A program made the position numbers and the translations under genes. From UBA2377 sp964525935 (lineage in GTDB: Bacteria > Verrucomicrobiota > Verrucomicrobiia > Opitutales > Opitutaceae), in the NCBI GenBank assembly GCA_964525935.1, contig CAZGJZ010000002.1:186001-250000 (forward strand): DNA of 64,000 nucleotides, given 5' to 3'. Below, one piece after another: positions 17,498-24,943 of the stretch (its first letter is position 1; each line of letters opens with the position of its first letter). The notes beneath the pieces were generated by a model. It saw only the letters and a list, made by a program, of their open reading frames with translations. It was not told the DNA's origin and ran no database searches.

Positions 17498-18379
17498 ATG
17501 CTTTCGCTTGCGTCATTACGCTATCGGGATGTTTTCGCCAGCGATGGCGGGCCGATTGATCGCGTCCTAACCGGGGACTTTAACATCCTCGGCCAGCCGC
17601 AAAAGCAGGCGAACGCCTTTCTCAAACCCGAACTGACGGCCGGCAAATCGACCTACGCGATTTACGGCCAGGCTGACGGCACCGGCTCGGCGGTGTCCTC
17701 CTCGGTCGCCTGCCATATGGCGATCTCCGAGGCATTGGAGCGCTGGGCCTTCCTCGCGACGCACAACCGTCCCGAGGGCCGGAACTACGGTTTCGATGTG
17801 GATCGCAGCTCCAATGGCATGGCCGCATTCCCCGGCATGTTCCGCTCCCAGGCCGCCCGCCGGGCGCGCATGGAGGCGCTGGAGCGCTTCGCGCTCATCG
17901 CGTGGTGGGACGGCCGTTTGCCGGCCCAGAAAATGGGTTCCCCGTATCCCGGGGTCGACCTCGTGCGCATCCACCACAACGCCGGCGAGGGCGAAGTGGT
18001 CATCTTGGTTCAGCGTTCCAGGGCTGGGGTAGCTTACGGGCACGCGGCCGGTCGCACCGTGCGGTCGGCCGCGTGCAAAGCGGCCGTCGAGCTGGCGCGC
18101 TCGGACTTCGTGATCGCGGCGCACCGGGCCAAGGGCGCGCTGGTGCAGGCGGCCAACTTTCTCGAGCGCCGCGCGCTGTATTTCTCGACCGAGGAGGGCT
18201 ACGAGGATTTCCGCCGCCGGCTGCAGACGCGGCCCGACAAGGCCGCCCCGCGCTGGGAGTCGGCGTTCGACGGCGAAATCCCCGGACCGTGGTCCCGCTG
18301 GGCGACCGTCTGGCGCCATGCCGTGGCGATGCCCACCGATGAGTATCTCAATCCCGGCACCAACTTTTTCTTCTGGTAA
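17498..18379 (+). CDS. Divergent, short YcaO-like protein
   Basis: The 293-residue product shows three YcaO-like helices. The first is SVACHMAISEALERW (ExxER at 78-82) after GTGSAVSS. The second is RSSNGMAAFPGMFRSQAARRARMEALERFALIAWWDGR (SNG at 105-107, ExxER at 126-130); the third is VAYGHAAGRTVRSAACKAAVELARSD (about 178-203). YcaO proteins use ATP to activate peptide amide backbones, forming azolines, thioamides or amidines. This one is shorter than the usual 400 or so residues and lacks the PxPxP tail of azoline-forming members, ending instead in NFFFW. No separate E1-like or dehydrogenase partner is present. Neighbours are a small peptide upstream and a histidine kinase downstream. The family call is by motif and should be checked by profile search. 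Confidence 0.72.
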   Translation: MLSLASLRYRDVFASDGGPIDRVLTGDFNILGQPQKQANAFLKPELTAGKSTYAIYGQADGTGSAVSSSVACHMAISEALERWAFLATHNRPEGRNYGFDVDRSSNGMAAFPGMFRSQAARRARMEALERFALIAWWDGRLPAQKMGSPYPGVDLVRIHHNAGEGEVVILVQRSRAGVAYGHAAGRTVRSAACKAAVELARSDFVIAAHRAKGALVQAANFLERRALYFSTEEGYEDFRRRLQTRPDKAAPRWESAFDGEIPGPWSRWATVWRHAVAMPTDEYLNPGTNFFFW

Positions 18380-18391
18380 CCCCCCACACCC

Positions 18392-18616
18392 ATGACTGCT
18401 CGCGCTGAATCGCTCCTCCACATCCGCCATGTCCTCGACCTCTCCGGCCCCGCCGATGCGGTGGCCGAGACGCGCGCCGCCTTCGAGGCCGGCCGCATCG
18501 ACGCGCTCGACGTGCCCGAGGTGTTCCTCGCGCTGCGGGCCCGCTCGGGCAAGTTTTTCGAAAGTCTCAGCGCCCGCGCGCCGGGCGGCTCGCGCTTTCC
18601 TTTTAGTCGGGGATGA
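18392..18616 (+). CDS. Small unknown protein in YcaO operon, 74 aa
   Basis: The product is 74 residues with no signal or membrane segment. It starts 12 bp after the YcaO-like gene and its stop overlaps the start of the histidine kinase gene in an ATGA, so it is translated as part of the operon. The middle (LSGPADAVAETRAAFEAGRIDALDVPEVFLALRARSGKFFES) is predicted helical. No family is recognised. By position it could be a peptide-binding or adaptor protein for the YcaO-like enzyme or the kinase; that is a guess from context. Confidence 0.65.
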   Translation: MTARAESLLHIRHVLDLSGPADAVAETRAAFEAGRIDALDVPEVFLALRARSGKFFESLSARAPGGSRFPFSRG

Positions 18617-19380
18617 ACGATGCGCTCACCAAGACGGAACTGGCGCTGTTGGAGGCCTTGCAGCGCGAACGGATCCTGCTCCAGCAACGGGACTGGGTGA
18701 GCGGAATCATCCTGCACGAATTGTCGAATGCGGTGACGGTGGTCAGCGGCAGCGCCGACCTGCTCAATGTCTCCCCGCCGGACTCGGCCGGCTTCGCGGC
18801 CGGCATGCAGCGGCTGCAAAGCGGCTCCGGCACGCTGCGGCAGTTGCTCAACGGGCTGCGCGAACTGATCGACAGCACCGGGGCGGCCCCCGCGATCGAG
18901 AGCACGGACATCGTGGGTTTTGTCCGCGGCCTCGTGGGCGATCCGTTGCAACTCGGCGACGGGATGCAGCATCGCATCCACCTGTATGCGGGCCACGCGG
19001 TGCCGCGCTGGCGGATTTCGCCCGGGCTGATGCGGCACGCGCTGGGCAACATGCTCCGCAATGCGCTGCGCTACAGCACGCCGGCGTCGCCGGTTTCGGT
19101 GGTTATTGGCGGCCGCGGTCACCGGCATTGGATCCATGTGCTCAACCACGGCCCGAAAATCCCGGCCGAGGTGTTGGCGAAACTTTTTGAGCCGGGCAAA
19201 AAGAGCGCGTCCGGTGGCATGGGGCTCGGGCTCTACATTGCGCAAAGCTGCACGGAGCGCATGGGCGGCCGGCTGGTTTGCGGCACGACCTCCAAGGGCA
19301 CGGTGTTCTCCATTCTCATGGAGGATGGAGGCGGCGCGGTCGTCGATATGCTGTCGAAACCGGCGAGCATGGCGTCGTGA
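18613..19380 (+). CDS. Soluble sensor histidine kinase
   Basis: The 255-residue product has no membrane segment. An N-terminal helix leads into the H-box GIILHELSNAVTVVSG, with the likely phospho-His at 35. The catalytic domain has the N-box MLRNALRYS and the G-box GGMGLGLYIAQS, then GTVFSILM. It is a minimal cytoplasmic histidine kinase with no attached receiver, so it needs a separate response regulator; the LuxR-type regulator at 13054-13716 is the nearest. It is the last gene of the peptide/YcaO operon, with a 4-bp start/stop overlap, which ties signalling to the peptide-modification genes. Confidence 0.85.
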   Translation: MNDALTKTELALLEALQRERILLQQRDWVSGIILHELSNAVTVVSGSADLLNVSPPDSAGFAAGMQRLQSGSGTLRQLLNGLRELIDSTGAAPAIESTDIVGFVRGLVGDPLQLGDGMQHRIHLYAGHAVPRWRISPGLMRHALGNMLRNALRYSTPASPVSVVIGGRGHRHWIHVLNHGPKIPAEVLAKLFEPGKKSASGGMGLGLYIAQSCTERMGGRLVCGTTSKGTVFSILMEDGGGAVVDMLSKPASMAS

Positions 19381-19408
19381 GACTGCGACCGCCGGGCGTT
19401 GTCGCCCG

Positions 19409-19717
19409 TTAGGGTTTGGCGGCGGCGGGCTCGGCCGGCTTGGTCGGAGCGAAGGTCACGTCCTTGGAGGCTTCGTCCATTTCGTGTTTGGCTTTTTCCA
19501 ACGCGGCGCGGTCTTCCGCGGTATCCTGCACCTGGGGCTGGCCGCTGGAGAAATTGATCGTCTTGCCGTCTTGGATCGGGACTTCCGCGGGCGCGGTTGC
19601 CGGCGGCGGCGTGGCGGATGGCCGCGGCGGAACCGGCGCCCGGTGCCGCAGGTAAAAATAGGCCGCGGTCAGCCCGAGGATAAATCCGACCAGGAGGAGC
19701 AGGAGTTTTCGTTGCAT
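19409..19717 (-). CDS. Small membrane-anchored Pro-rich protein, 102 aa
   Basis: Residues 5-22 (LLLLLVGFILGLTAAYFYL) form one membrane helix. It is followed by a Pro/Ala-rich spacer (about 28-46) and a charged helical tail with EDRAALEKAKHEMDEASKD. No family is recognised. It starts 10 bp after the stop of the upstream DMT transporter gene on the same strand, so they are probably co-transcribed. A role as a periplasmic or accessory subunit is only positional inference. Confidence 0.65.
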   Translation of the reverse strand: MQRKLLLLLVGFILGLTAAYFYLRHRAPVPPRPSATPPPATAPAEVPIQDGKTINFSSGQPQVQDTAEDRAALEKAKHEMDEASKDVTFAPTKPAEPAAAKP

Positions 19718-19727
19718 GATTTTGCTT

Positions 19728-20594
19728 TCAGCCCAGCGCGAGGGCGATGACGCCGACCGCCATGGCGGCGGCGGCCCAAAGCCGCCGGTGGCCGTCGGTT
19801 TCCTTCAACACTTTGGCGCCGATGAAGGTGCCGATCACGATGCTGACTTCACGGGCGGGCGCGACGTAGCTCACGGGGGTGAAGGTCATGGCGGTGAGCA
19901 CGAGGAGGTAGGCGATGGGCGAGAGCAGCGCGACGCCAAAGGCGTAACGCCGCTGGTTGCGCCAGCAGGCCTTGACCTCCGGCCACCGGCGCGCGGCGAA
20001 GGGCGTGAGCAACCCGAGCTGGGTAAAAGCGGTGCCGGCATCGTAAAGCAGCGGGGCGATCGCCAGCCCGGCCACGCCATGCCGATCCCAGATCGTGTAG
20101 CTCGCGATCAGCACGCCGGACATGAGCCCGTAGTTCACGGCGCTGCGAAGATGCACGTGGTCCTGGTGCAGCAGCCGCAGGCCACCGGTGAGAAGAAAGA
20201 TGGCGGCGATGATGATCAGCCCTCCGGCCAGCGCGAGCCACGACGGGCGTTCGCCAAGCACAATGATGGCGGCGAGGGTGGAAAGCAGCGGGCCGGTGCC
20301 GCGTGCGAGCGGGTAAATCAGGGAAAAATCTCCCGTGCGATATCCGCGCTGCAGGAAGAGTGAATACGCGGTCTTGAGCACGCCGCTGCCAAAAATCCAC
20401 AGCCACGCCGCCCAAGGCAGCGACGGCGACTTCACCGTCCAATAAACCGCGATCACGGGCACATAGAGCGAGCAGATGACGAGGCCGGTGAGGTAGACGA
20501 AGGGCAGTCCGCCGCCGGCGCGCTTGGCGCAGTAATTCCACGTCGCGTGCAGCACTGCGGCGGCGAGCACGAGAATCAGCGCGAGGGTCGTCAT
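19728..20594 (-). CDS. DMT-superfamily (EamA-like) transporter
   Basis: ATG at 20594 gives 288 residues with about ten hydrophobic helices in two homologous halves, the EamA layout. The first helix is LALILVLAAAVLHATWNYCAKRA, and SLIYPLARGTGPLLSTLAAIIVLGERPS marks the end of the first half. The second half ends with ETDGHRRLWAAAAMAVGVIALALG. Members export amino acids or other metabolites; the substrate is not predictable. It is divergent from the MATE gene across 74 bp and leads a two-gene unit with the 102-residue membrane protein. Confidence 0.87.
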   Translation of the reverse strand: MTTLALILVLAAAVLHATWNYCAKRAGGGLPFVYLTGLVICSLYVPVIAVYWTVKSPSLPWAAWLWIFGSGVLKTAYSLFLQRGYRTGDFSLIYPLARGTGPLLSTLAAIIVLGERPSWLALAGGLIIIAAIFLLTGGLRLLHQDHVHLRSAVNYGLMSGVLIASYTIWDRHGVAGLAIAPLLYDAGTAFTQLGLLTPFAARRWPEVKACWRNQRRYAFGVALLSPIAYLLVLTAMTFTPVSYVAPAREVSIVIGTFIGAKVLKETDGHRRLWAAAAMAVGVIALALG

Positions 20595-20668
20595 GCGGGT
20601 CCGCCACAGCACAGGCCGCGGGATTTGGCTTCAAACGTTAAGTGTTCTCTGCGGTGCTTTTTCTCCCG

Positions 20669-22114
20669 ATGCGCCCCGCTTACCTGAGTGAAGTTCGCCA
20701 GACGCTGGCGCTGGCTTTCCCGATCGTCGTCGGACAGGTGAGCCAGATTTTGATGGGCATCACCGACAGCGTGATGATCGGCCGGATCGGCAAGGTGCCG
20801 CTCGCGGCGTCGGCGTTTGCGCACGGCTTGTTCAACCTGATCTTCATTTGCGGGCTCGGGTTGCTGCTGGCGGTGTCGGTGCTGGTCGCGCGGGCGCACG
20901 GGGCGCGGCAGTCGCGCGAGTGTGCCGAGTATCTGCGCCACGGTCTCGTGCTGGCGCTGGGGTTGAGTGCGGTGTCGTTGGTGGTGATCGGCGGGCTGGC
21001 GACGCAACTGCACCGTTTCGGCCAGCCGGCGGAAGTGCTGGCGGTGGTGAATCCGTTTTTCGTGATCATCGGCGTGTCGCTGGTGCCGGCGTTTTTGTTT
21101 CAGGTGTTCAAGCAATTCAGCGAGGCGGTCGGGCATCCGTGGGTGCCGATGATGATCCTCCTCGGCTGCGTGGGGTTGAACGCGTTGCTGAACTGGCTGC
21201 TCATCTACGGCCACTGGGGCTTGCCTGAGCTCGGGCTGGCGGGCTCGGCGTTGGCGACGCTCACGGCGCGCACGGTGTCGGTGCTGCTGCTGTGGTGGTG
21301 GCTCAGCCGGAGGAAAGAGGTGCGGTGCGAGTGGCCCTCCTTCGCCAAGGCTTCAGAGGGCACGGCCCTCTCCGAGGCTGCGGCGGGTGGGTCATCTGTG
21401 GCGGTAGGCATGGCTCGCACGCAGGCGGGGAATCCGGCGTGGTTTGCGCCGTTTTCGGTGCAGCGGTTTCGCGAGATGCTGGGCGTGGGCGTGCCGGCGG
21501 CGGGACAGTGGCTGTTTGAGGCCGGGGCGTTTTCGGCGGCGGCGATCATGATGGGTTGGGTCGGCACCGTGTCGCTGGCGGCGCATCAGGTATCACTGAG
21601 CTGTGCGAGTTCGGCGTTCATGTTTCCGCTCGGGCTGTCGATTGCGACGAGCATGCGGGTCAGCCGCGCGGTGGGCGAGGGGCGGCGCGAGGCGGTGCGG
21701 GTGATCGGCTTTGGATCGCTCGGTGCGGGCGTGGTGATGATGGGCGGATTTGCACTGCTGTTTGCGTTGGGCGGGCGGTGGCTCGCGACGGGGTTCACGC
21801 CGGATGCGGCGGTGATCGAGCTGACGGCGCGACTGCTGGTGGTGGCGGCGTTTTTCCAGCTCTTCGATGGCGCGCAGGTCATCGGCGCGGGCGCGCTGCG
21901 CGGACTGACGGACGTGAAGATCCCGACCCTGATCACATTCGTGGCGTATTGGGGCCTCGCGCTGCCGGGCGGCTATCTGCTGGGGGTGCGCGGACCGTTC
22001 GGCCCGGAAGGCATCTGGGCGGGACTGGCCCTGGGGCTGGCGTTTGCCGCCGTGCTGCTCGCGTGGCGTTTTTATCACAAAACCGCGCCGGAAAGTTTGT
22101 CACCCATTAGGTGA
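20669..22114 (+). CDS. MATE-family multidrug/cation efflux protein
   Basis: ATG at 20669 (MRPAYLSEVRQTLALAFPIV) is preferred to the upstream ATG at 20642 because it fits the usual MATE start; the product is 481 residues with 12 predicted helices. Motifs include GITDSVMIGRIG in helix 1-2 and AAHQVSLSCASSAFMFPLGLSIA in the second half. MATE proteins expel drugs or cations using Na+ or H+. The cytoplasmic loop between the two six-helix halves carries an in-frame repeat-derived insert (PSFAKASEGTALSEA, about residues 222-236). The stop codon lies in the right arm of the palindrome at 22095-22119. Confidence 0.92.
   Translation: MRPAYLSEVRQTLALAFPIVVGQVSQILMGITDSVMIGRIGKVPLAASAFAHGLFNLIFICGLGLLLAVSVLVARAHGARQSRECAEYLRHGLVLALGLSAVSLVVIGGLATQLHRFGQPAEVLAVVNPFFVIIGVSLVPAFLFQVFKQFSEAVGHPWVPMMILLGCVGLNALLNWLLIYGHWGLPELGLAGSALATLTARTVSVLLLWWWLSRRKEVRCEWPSFAKASEGTALSEAAAGGSSVAVGMARTQAGNPAWFAPFSVQRFREMLGVGVPAAGQWLFEAGAFSAAAIMMGWVGTVSLAAHQVSLSCASSAFMFPLGLSIATSMRVSRAVGEGRREAVRVIGFGSLGAGVVMMGGFALLFALGGRWLATGFTPDAAVIELTARLLVVAAFFQLFDGAQVIGAGALRGLTDVKIPTLITFVAYWGLALPGGYLLGVRGPFGPEGIWAGLALGLAFAAVLLAWRFYHKTAPESLSPIR
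21333..21390 (+). repeat. CTTCGCCAAGGCTTCAGAGGG repeat-like insert in MATE gene
   Basis: GGCCCTCCTTCGCCAAGG and a following copy of GGCCCTC flank CTTCAGAGGGCAC; the tract has palindromic character and is read in frame as PSFAKASEGTALSEA in the central cytoplasmic loop. The peptide resembles a recurrent inserted segment I know from other bacterial genomes; that resemblance is from memory. Confidence 0.55.
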
Positions 22115-22119
22115 CAAAC
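22095..22119 (+). repeat. Dispersed palindrome copy 2 (MATE stop)
   Basis: GTTTGTCACC-CATTA-GGTGACAAAC, a perfect 10-bp stem differing from copy 1 by a matched A-to-C/T-to-G pair. The MATE stop codon TGA is in the right arm (22112-22114). Confidence 0.85.
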
Positions 22120-22160
22120 GGGTTCTCGGAGGAGAACTAAGCGACAGTGTTCGCTGCAAT

Positions 22161-22183
22161 TTTGTAACCTAATAGGTTACAAA
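22161..22183 (-). repeat. Dispersed palindrome copy 3 (yggU stop)
   Basis: TTTGTAACC-TAATA-GGTTACAAA, a perfect 9-bp stem. On the minus strand the stop TAA of the YggU gene is within the first arm (TTTG-TAA). Confidence 0.85.
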
Positions 22184-22455
22184 TGGGCGAGGCGCTGGCG
22201 GAGTTCGGCGGCGGTGAGGCCGTCGAGGCGGACGCGTTTCTGGCGCGAGGTTTCGCCGGTGAGGACGGTGACGGCGCGCTTCGGCAGCTGGAGCTGCTCC
22301 GCGAGGAAGGCGCAGAGCGCGGCGTTGGCGCGGCCTTCGACCGGCGGAGCCTTGAGTTTGATTTTTAACGCGTCGCCGAGCCAGCCGACGATCTCACTGC
22401 GCGGCGCGTTGGGGACGGCCTTGATCTCGAGGATGCAGTGCGGCGCGGTGGCCAT
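22177..22455 (-). CDS. YggU-family protein (DUF167)
   Basis: The 92-residue protein matches DUF167/YggU in length and sequence: ILEIKAVPNAPRSEIVGWLGDALKIKLKAPPVEGRANAALCAFLAEQL contains the family signature of a PVEGKAN-like loop. The C-terminus has VTVLTGETSRQKRVRL. The fold is a small alpha/beta domain of unknown function, often near proline or pyridoxal-related genes. It begins 3 bp after the stop of the PLP-enzyme gene upstream, so they form an operon. Its last codon and stop lie inside a copy of the dispersed palindrome. Confidence 0.92.
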   Translation of the reverse strand: MATAPHCILEIKAVPNAPRSEIVGWLGDALKIKLKAPPVEGRANAALCAFLAEQLQLPKRAVTVLTGETSRQKRVRLDGLTAAELRQRLAHL

Positions 22456-22458
22456 CGC

Positions 22459-23976
22459 TCAGCCGAGGGCTTCGGCGAGGGTGGCGATGATGTCGGCGGC
22501 GGGCTCGGTGCCGACGCAGAGGCGGAGGAGATCGGCGTCGAGTTTGCTCGCGGCGAGTTCGGCGAGGCCGGCGGGGGTCGTCACGAGATCATAGTGCGCG
22601 AGATACATGAAGGGGCAGATGAGCGTGGTCTTCATGCCGAAGCTCGGGCCCTTGGCGAAGCGCAGGCGGTCGTAGAATTTTTCCAGCGCGCCGGGCTGGC
22701 GCAGCGTGAACGTGATCATGCCACCGGTGGCGGCGGGCGAGCGGGCGAGTTTCAGGTAGTGCTCGCGGCTGCCGGGCTGCAGCGCCCAGTAAACGTCCTG
22801 CACCGCCGGGTGTTTTTCGAGGAAGGCGACGACTTGCGGCGTGGTGGCCTGGATCTGGGCGAGCACGGCGGGCGTCTGGCCGATTTGCCAGGCGAGGCGC
22901 GCGGCGTCGCGACGGTAGAGCGGCTCGACGGCAGCGGTGGCGCCAGTGCGGAGGGCGGCGGCGTCGGGCGAAGCGGGATTGACGGCGATGAAGCCGGCGG
23001 TGAGGTCGCCTTCGCTGGCGGTGTATTTGGTGAGGCTGCAGACGATGAGATCGCAGTGAGGGAGCACGTCGAGGCTGTAGATCGAGCTCATCGAGGGATC
23101 GACGAGCAGGTGCGCGCCGTGGCGGCGGCAGAGCGCGGCGATGGCGGGCAGGTCGGGCGTCTGGACGAGCGGGTTGGTGGGCACTTCGGCGATGACGCCG
23201 GCGATGCGCGTGCCGTGCGCCGTGAAGATGCGCGTGAGCGCGGCGAGGTCGGACACGTCACGGATGTAAACGTAGTCGTCGGCCGTGGCGGTGAACTTCT
23301 TGAGGATCGCGATGGTGTCCAGGTAGAGCCAACCGAGCTGGAGCCAGACGGTGCGACCACGCGGAGTCTGGAGCGCGCTGACCGTGCGGAAGGCGGCGTT
23401 GACGGCGCTCATGCCGCAGTTGGCGAGGATGAGGTCGGCGTCGGTGGCGCCGGGCAGCACGGTGCGGAGCTGGCGGCGGATTTCCGCGGACGCGTCGCCG
23501 GCGAAAGTTTGCTCGGGGTGAGTGGCCGTCGCGAGGCCGAGGCGCACGAGATGATCCTCGGCTTCGCGCGAGGAGAGGAAGCCGCCGATGTTTTGAAGGT
23601 AAACTTTCGCGGCGGAGTAAGTCGCGGGCGCGGTGGGATGCGACACGCCGAAGAGACCGTCCTGGGCGAAAAGCGCCGCGCCGGTGACAGCGTGGGCGGC
23701 GAGGTGCGCGTTGAGCGCATGGGCCATTGCGGCGGAAGAGGTCAGCCACAGCGTGCGGTGGTGCAGCGCGGGGACGGTGGTCGTGAAATGTTGCACGAGC
23801 TGGCGCGCAAAGGGATGCACGACGAAGCGCGGGTAGCCCGAGGTGAGCTGGCGGACGATCTCGGGGTCCTTCTCCTCGTAGCCGCGCACGGAGCGCATGG
23901 TCGGCAGACTGCACGAGACAGCATGCGGGCTGTCAGGGATCGGACGACCGAGAGGGAGATGGACGAAGGCGGACAT
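22459..23976 (-). CDS. Cys/Met-metabolism PLP-dependent enzyme (MetB-like)
   Basis: ATG at 23976 (MSAFVHLPLGRPIP) is chosen over the farther one at 24087, which lies inside a palindrome; the product is 505 residues, longer than the usual 380-430. The core matches the cystathionine gamma-synthase family: an active-site loop VCSLTKYTASEGDLTAGF with the PLP lysine at about 317, and EVPTNPLVQTPDLPAIAALC and LLVDPSMSS just before it. Such enzymes catalyse gamma- or beta-replacement or elimination on Met/Cys-related substrates. The N-terminal extension resembles the fungal-type branch. The exact substrate is not assignable. The gene precedes yggU by 3 bp. Confidence 0.85.
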   Translation of the reverse strand: MSAFVHLPLGRPIPDSPHAVSCSLPTMRSVRGYEEKDPEIVRQLTSGYPRFVVHPFARQLVQHFTTTVPALHHRTLWLTSSAAMAHALNAHLAAHAVTGAALFAQDGLFGVSHPTAPATYSAAKVYLQNIGGFLSSREAEDHLVRLGLATATHPEQTFAGDASAEIRRQLRTVLPGATDADLILANCGMSAVNAAFRTVSALQTPRGRTVWLQLGWLYLDTIAILKKFTATADDYVYIRDVSDLAALTRIFTAHGTRIAGVIAEVPTNPLVQTPDLPAIAALCRRHGAHLLVDPSMSSIYSLDVLPHCDLIVCSLTKYTASEGDLTAGFIAVNPASPDAAALRTGATAAVEPLYRRDAARLAWQIGQTPAVLAQIQATTPQVVAFLEKHPAVQDVYWALQPGSREHYLKLARSPAATGGMITFTLRQPGALEKFYDRLRFAKGPSFGMKTTLICPFMYLAHYDLVTTPAGLAELAASKLDADLLRLCVGTEPAADIIATLAEALG

Positions 23977-24076
23977 GGGAAAGGCCGCCCATACTCGGTG
24001 AGGGCCGTCCCGGAGGCAACCCGAAGGTCGGGGTGAAGCTGTCATACTTCCGCCCCACGCCCAGGGCGGTGCCGAA

Positions 24077-24105
24077 CCATTTGTCATTCATTAGATGACA
24101 AATGG
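24077..24105 (+). repeat. Dispersed palindrome copy 4 (upstream of xthA)
   Basis: CCATTTGTCATT-CATTA-GATGACAAATGG: a 12-bp stem, all paired with one T-G wobble next to the loop. The arm differs from copies 1-3 but pairing is kept. It lies 76 bp before the ExoIII start. Confidence 0.82.
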
Positions 24106-24181
24106 CGGGGGTGGAATCGTAGGGAATTTCGCGGGTAGAAAATAGTCGCCCCCGCGCCGCCGGTCCGAAAACTGGCGGCGC

Positions 24182-24943
24182 ATGAAACTCGTCTCGTGGA
24201 ACGTTAACGGCATCCGGGCCGGCCTCAAAAAAGGTTTTCTGGATTACATGGCGAAGGTGGATGCCGACGTCATCTGTCTGCAGGAAACGAAGGCGCATCC
24301 GGGCGATGTCCAGCACGTGGCCTGGGTGGCAGGCTATACGCCGCATTGGTATTCGGCGCTGAAGAAGGGCTACTCGGGCACGGTGATTTTCACGCGCGTG
24401 ACGCCGAAGAGCGTGACCTGCGGTATCGGCCTGCCGGGGCATGATGACGAGGGCCGCGTGATCACGGCGGAGTATGCCGACTTTTATCTGGTCAATGTTT
24501 ACCAGCCGAACTCGCAGCGCGGACTGACGCGGCTCGACTACCGCACGAAGGAGTGGGATCCGGCGTTCCTGGCGTTCCTCAAGAAACTCGAGAAGAAGGG
24601 CAAGCCGGTGATTTTCTGCGGCGACCTCAACGTGGCGCACACGGAGATCGACCTGACGAACCCGAAGACGAACCGGCGCAACGCAGGGTTTACCGACGAG
24701 GAGCGCACGAATTTTTCCACGGTGCTGGAGAAGGGTTTTGTCGACACTTTCCGCGAATTTGAAAAAGGCCCCGGCCACTACACATGGTGGAGCCAGATGA
24801 TGAACTGCCGCGCGCGGAACATCGGGTGGCGCGTCGATTATTTTGTCGCCAGTGAAAAACTCCGGCCCGCGCTGAAGCGCGCCTGGATCTCGCCCGAGGT
24901 GATGGGCAGCGACCACTGTCCGGTGGGTTTGGAGCTGAAATGA
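24182..24943 (+). CDS. xthA: Exodeoxyribonuclease III (AP endonuclease)
   Basis: The 253-residue product has the full ExoIII/AP endonuclease fold. The N-terminal LVSWNVNGIRAG holds the metal-binding Asn, and ADVICLQETK contains the metal-binding Glu. CGDLNVAHTEIDLTNPKTNRRNAGFT carries the catalytic Asp and Asn, and GWRVDYFVAS and GSDHCPVGLEL supply the C-terminal Asp-His. It cuts DNA at abasic sites and trims 3' ends in base-excision repair. The gene overlaps the SET-domain gene by an ATGA, so the two are translationally coupled. Confidence 0.97.
   Translation: MKLVSWNVNGIRAGLKKGFLDYMAKVDADVICLQETKAHPGDVQHVAWVAGYTPHWYSALKKGYSGTVIFTRVTPKSVTCGIGLPGHDDEGRVITAEYADFYLVNVYQPNSQRGLTRLDYRTKEWDPAFLAFLKKLEKKGKPVIFCGDLNVAHTEIDLTNPKTNRRNAGFTDEERTNFSTVLEKGFVDTFREFEKGPGHYTWWSQMMNCRARNIGWRVDYFVASEKLRPALKRAWISPEVMGSDHCPVGLELK

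Noticed and set aside
22095..22183. Palindromes as ordinary Rho-independent terminators
   Set aside because: No T-tract follows any copy, stems are AT-rich, and three copies lie upstream of genes rather than downstream.
23976..24087. Earlier ATG start of the MetB-like gene, within the palindrome at 24077-24105
   Set aside because: The residues added are not family-like, and the start would lie inside the repeat; ATG at 23976 is preferred.
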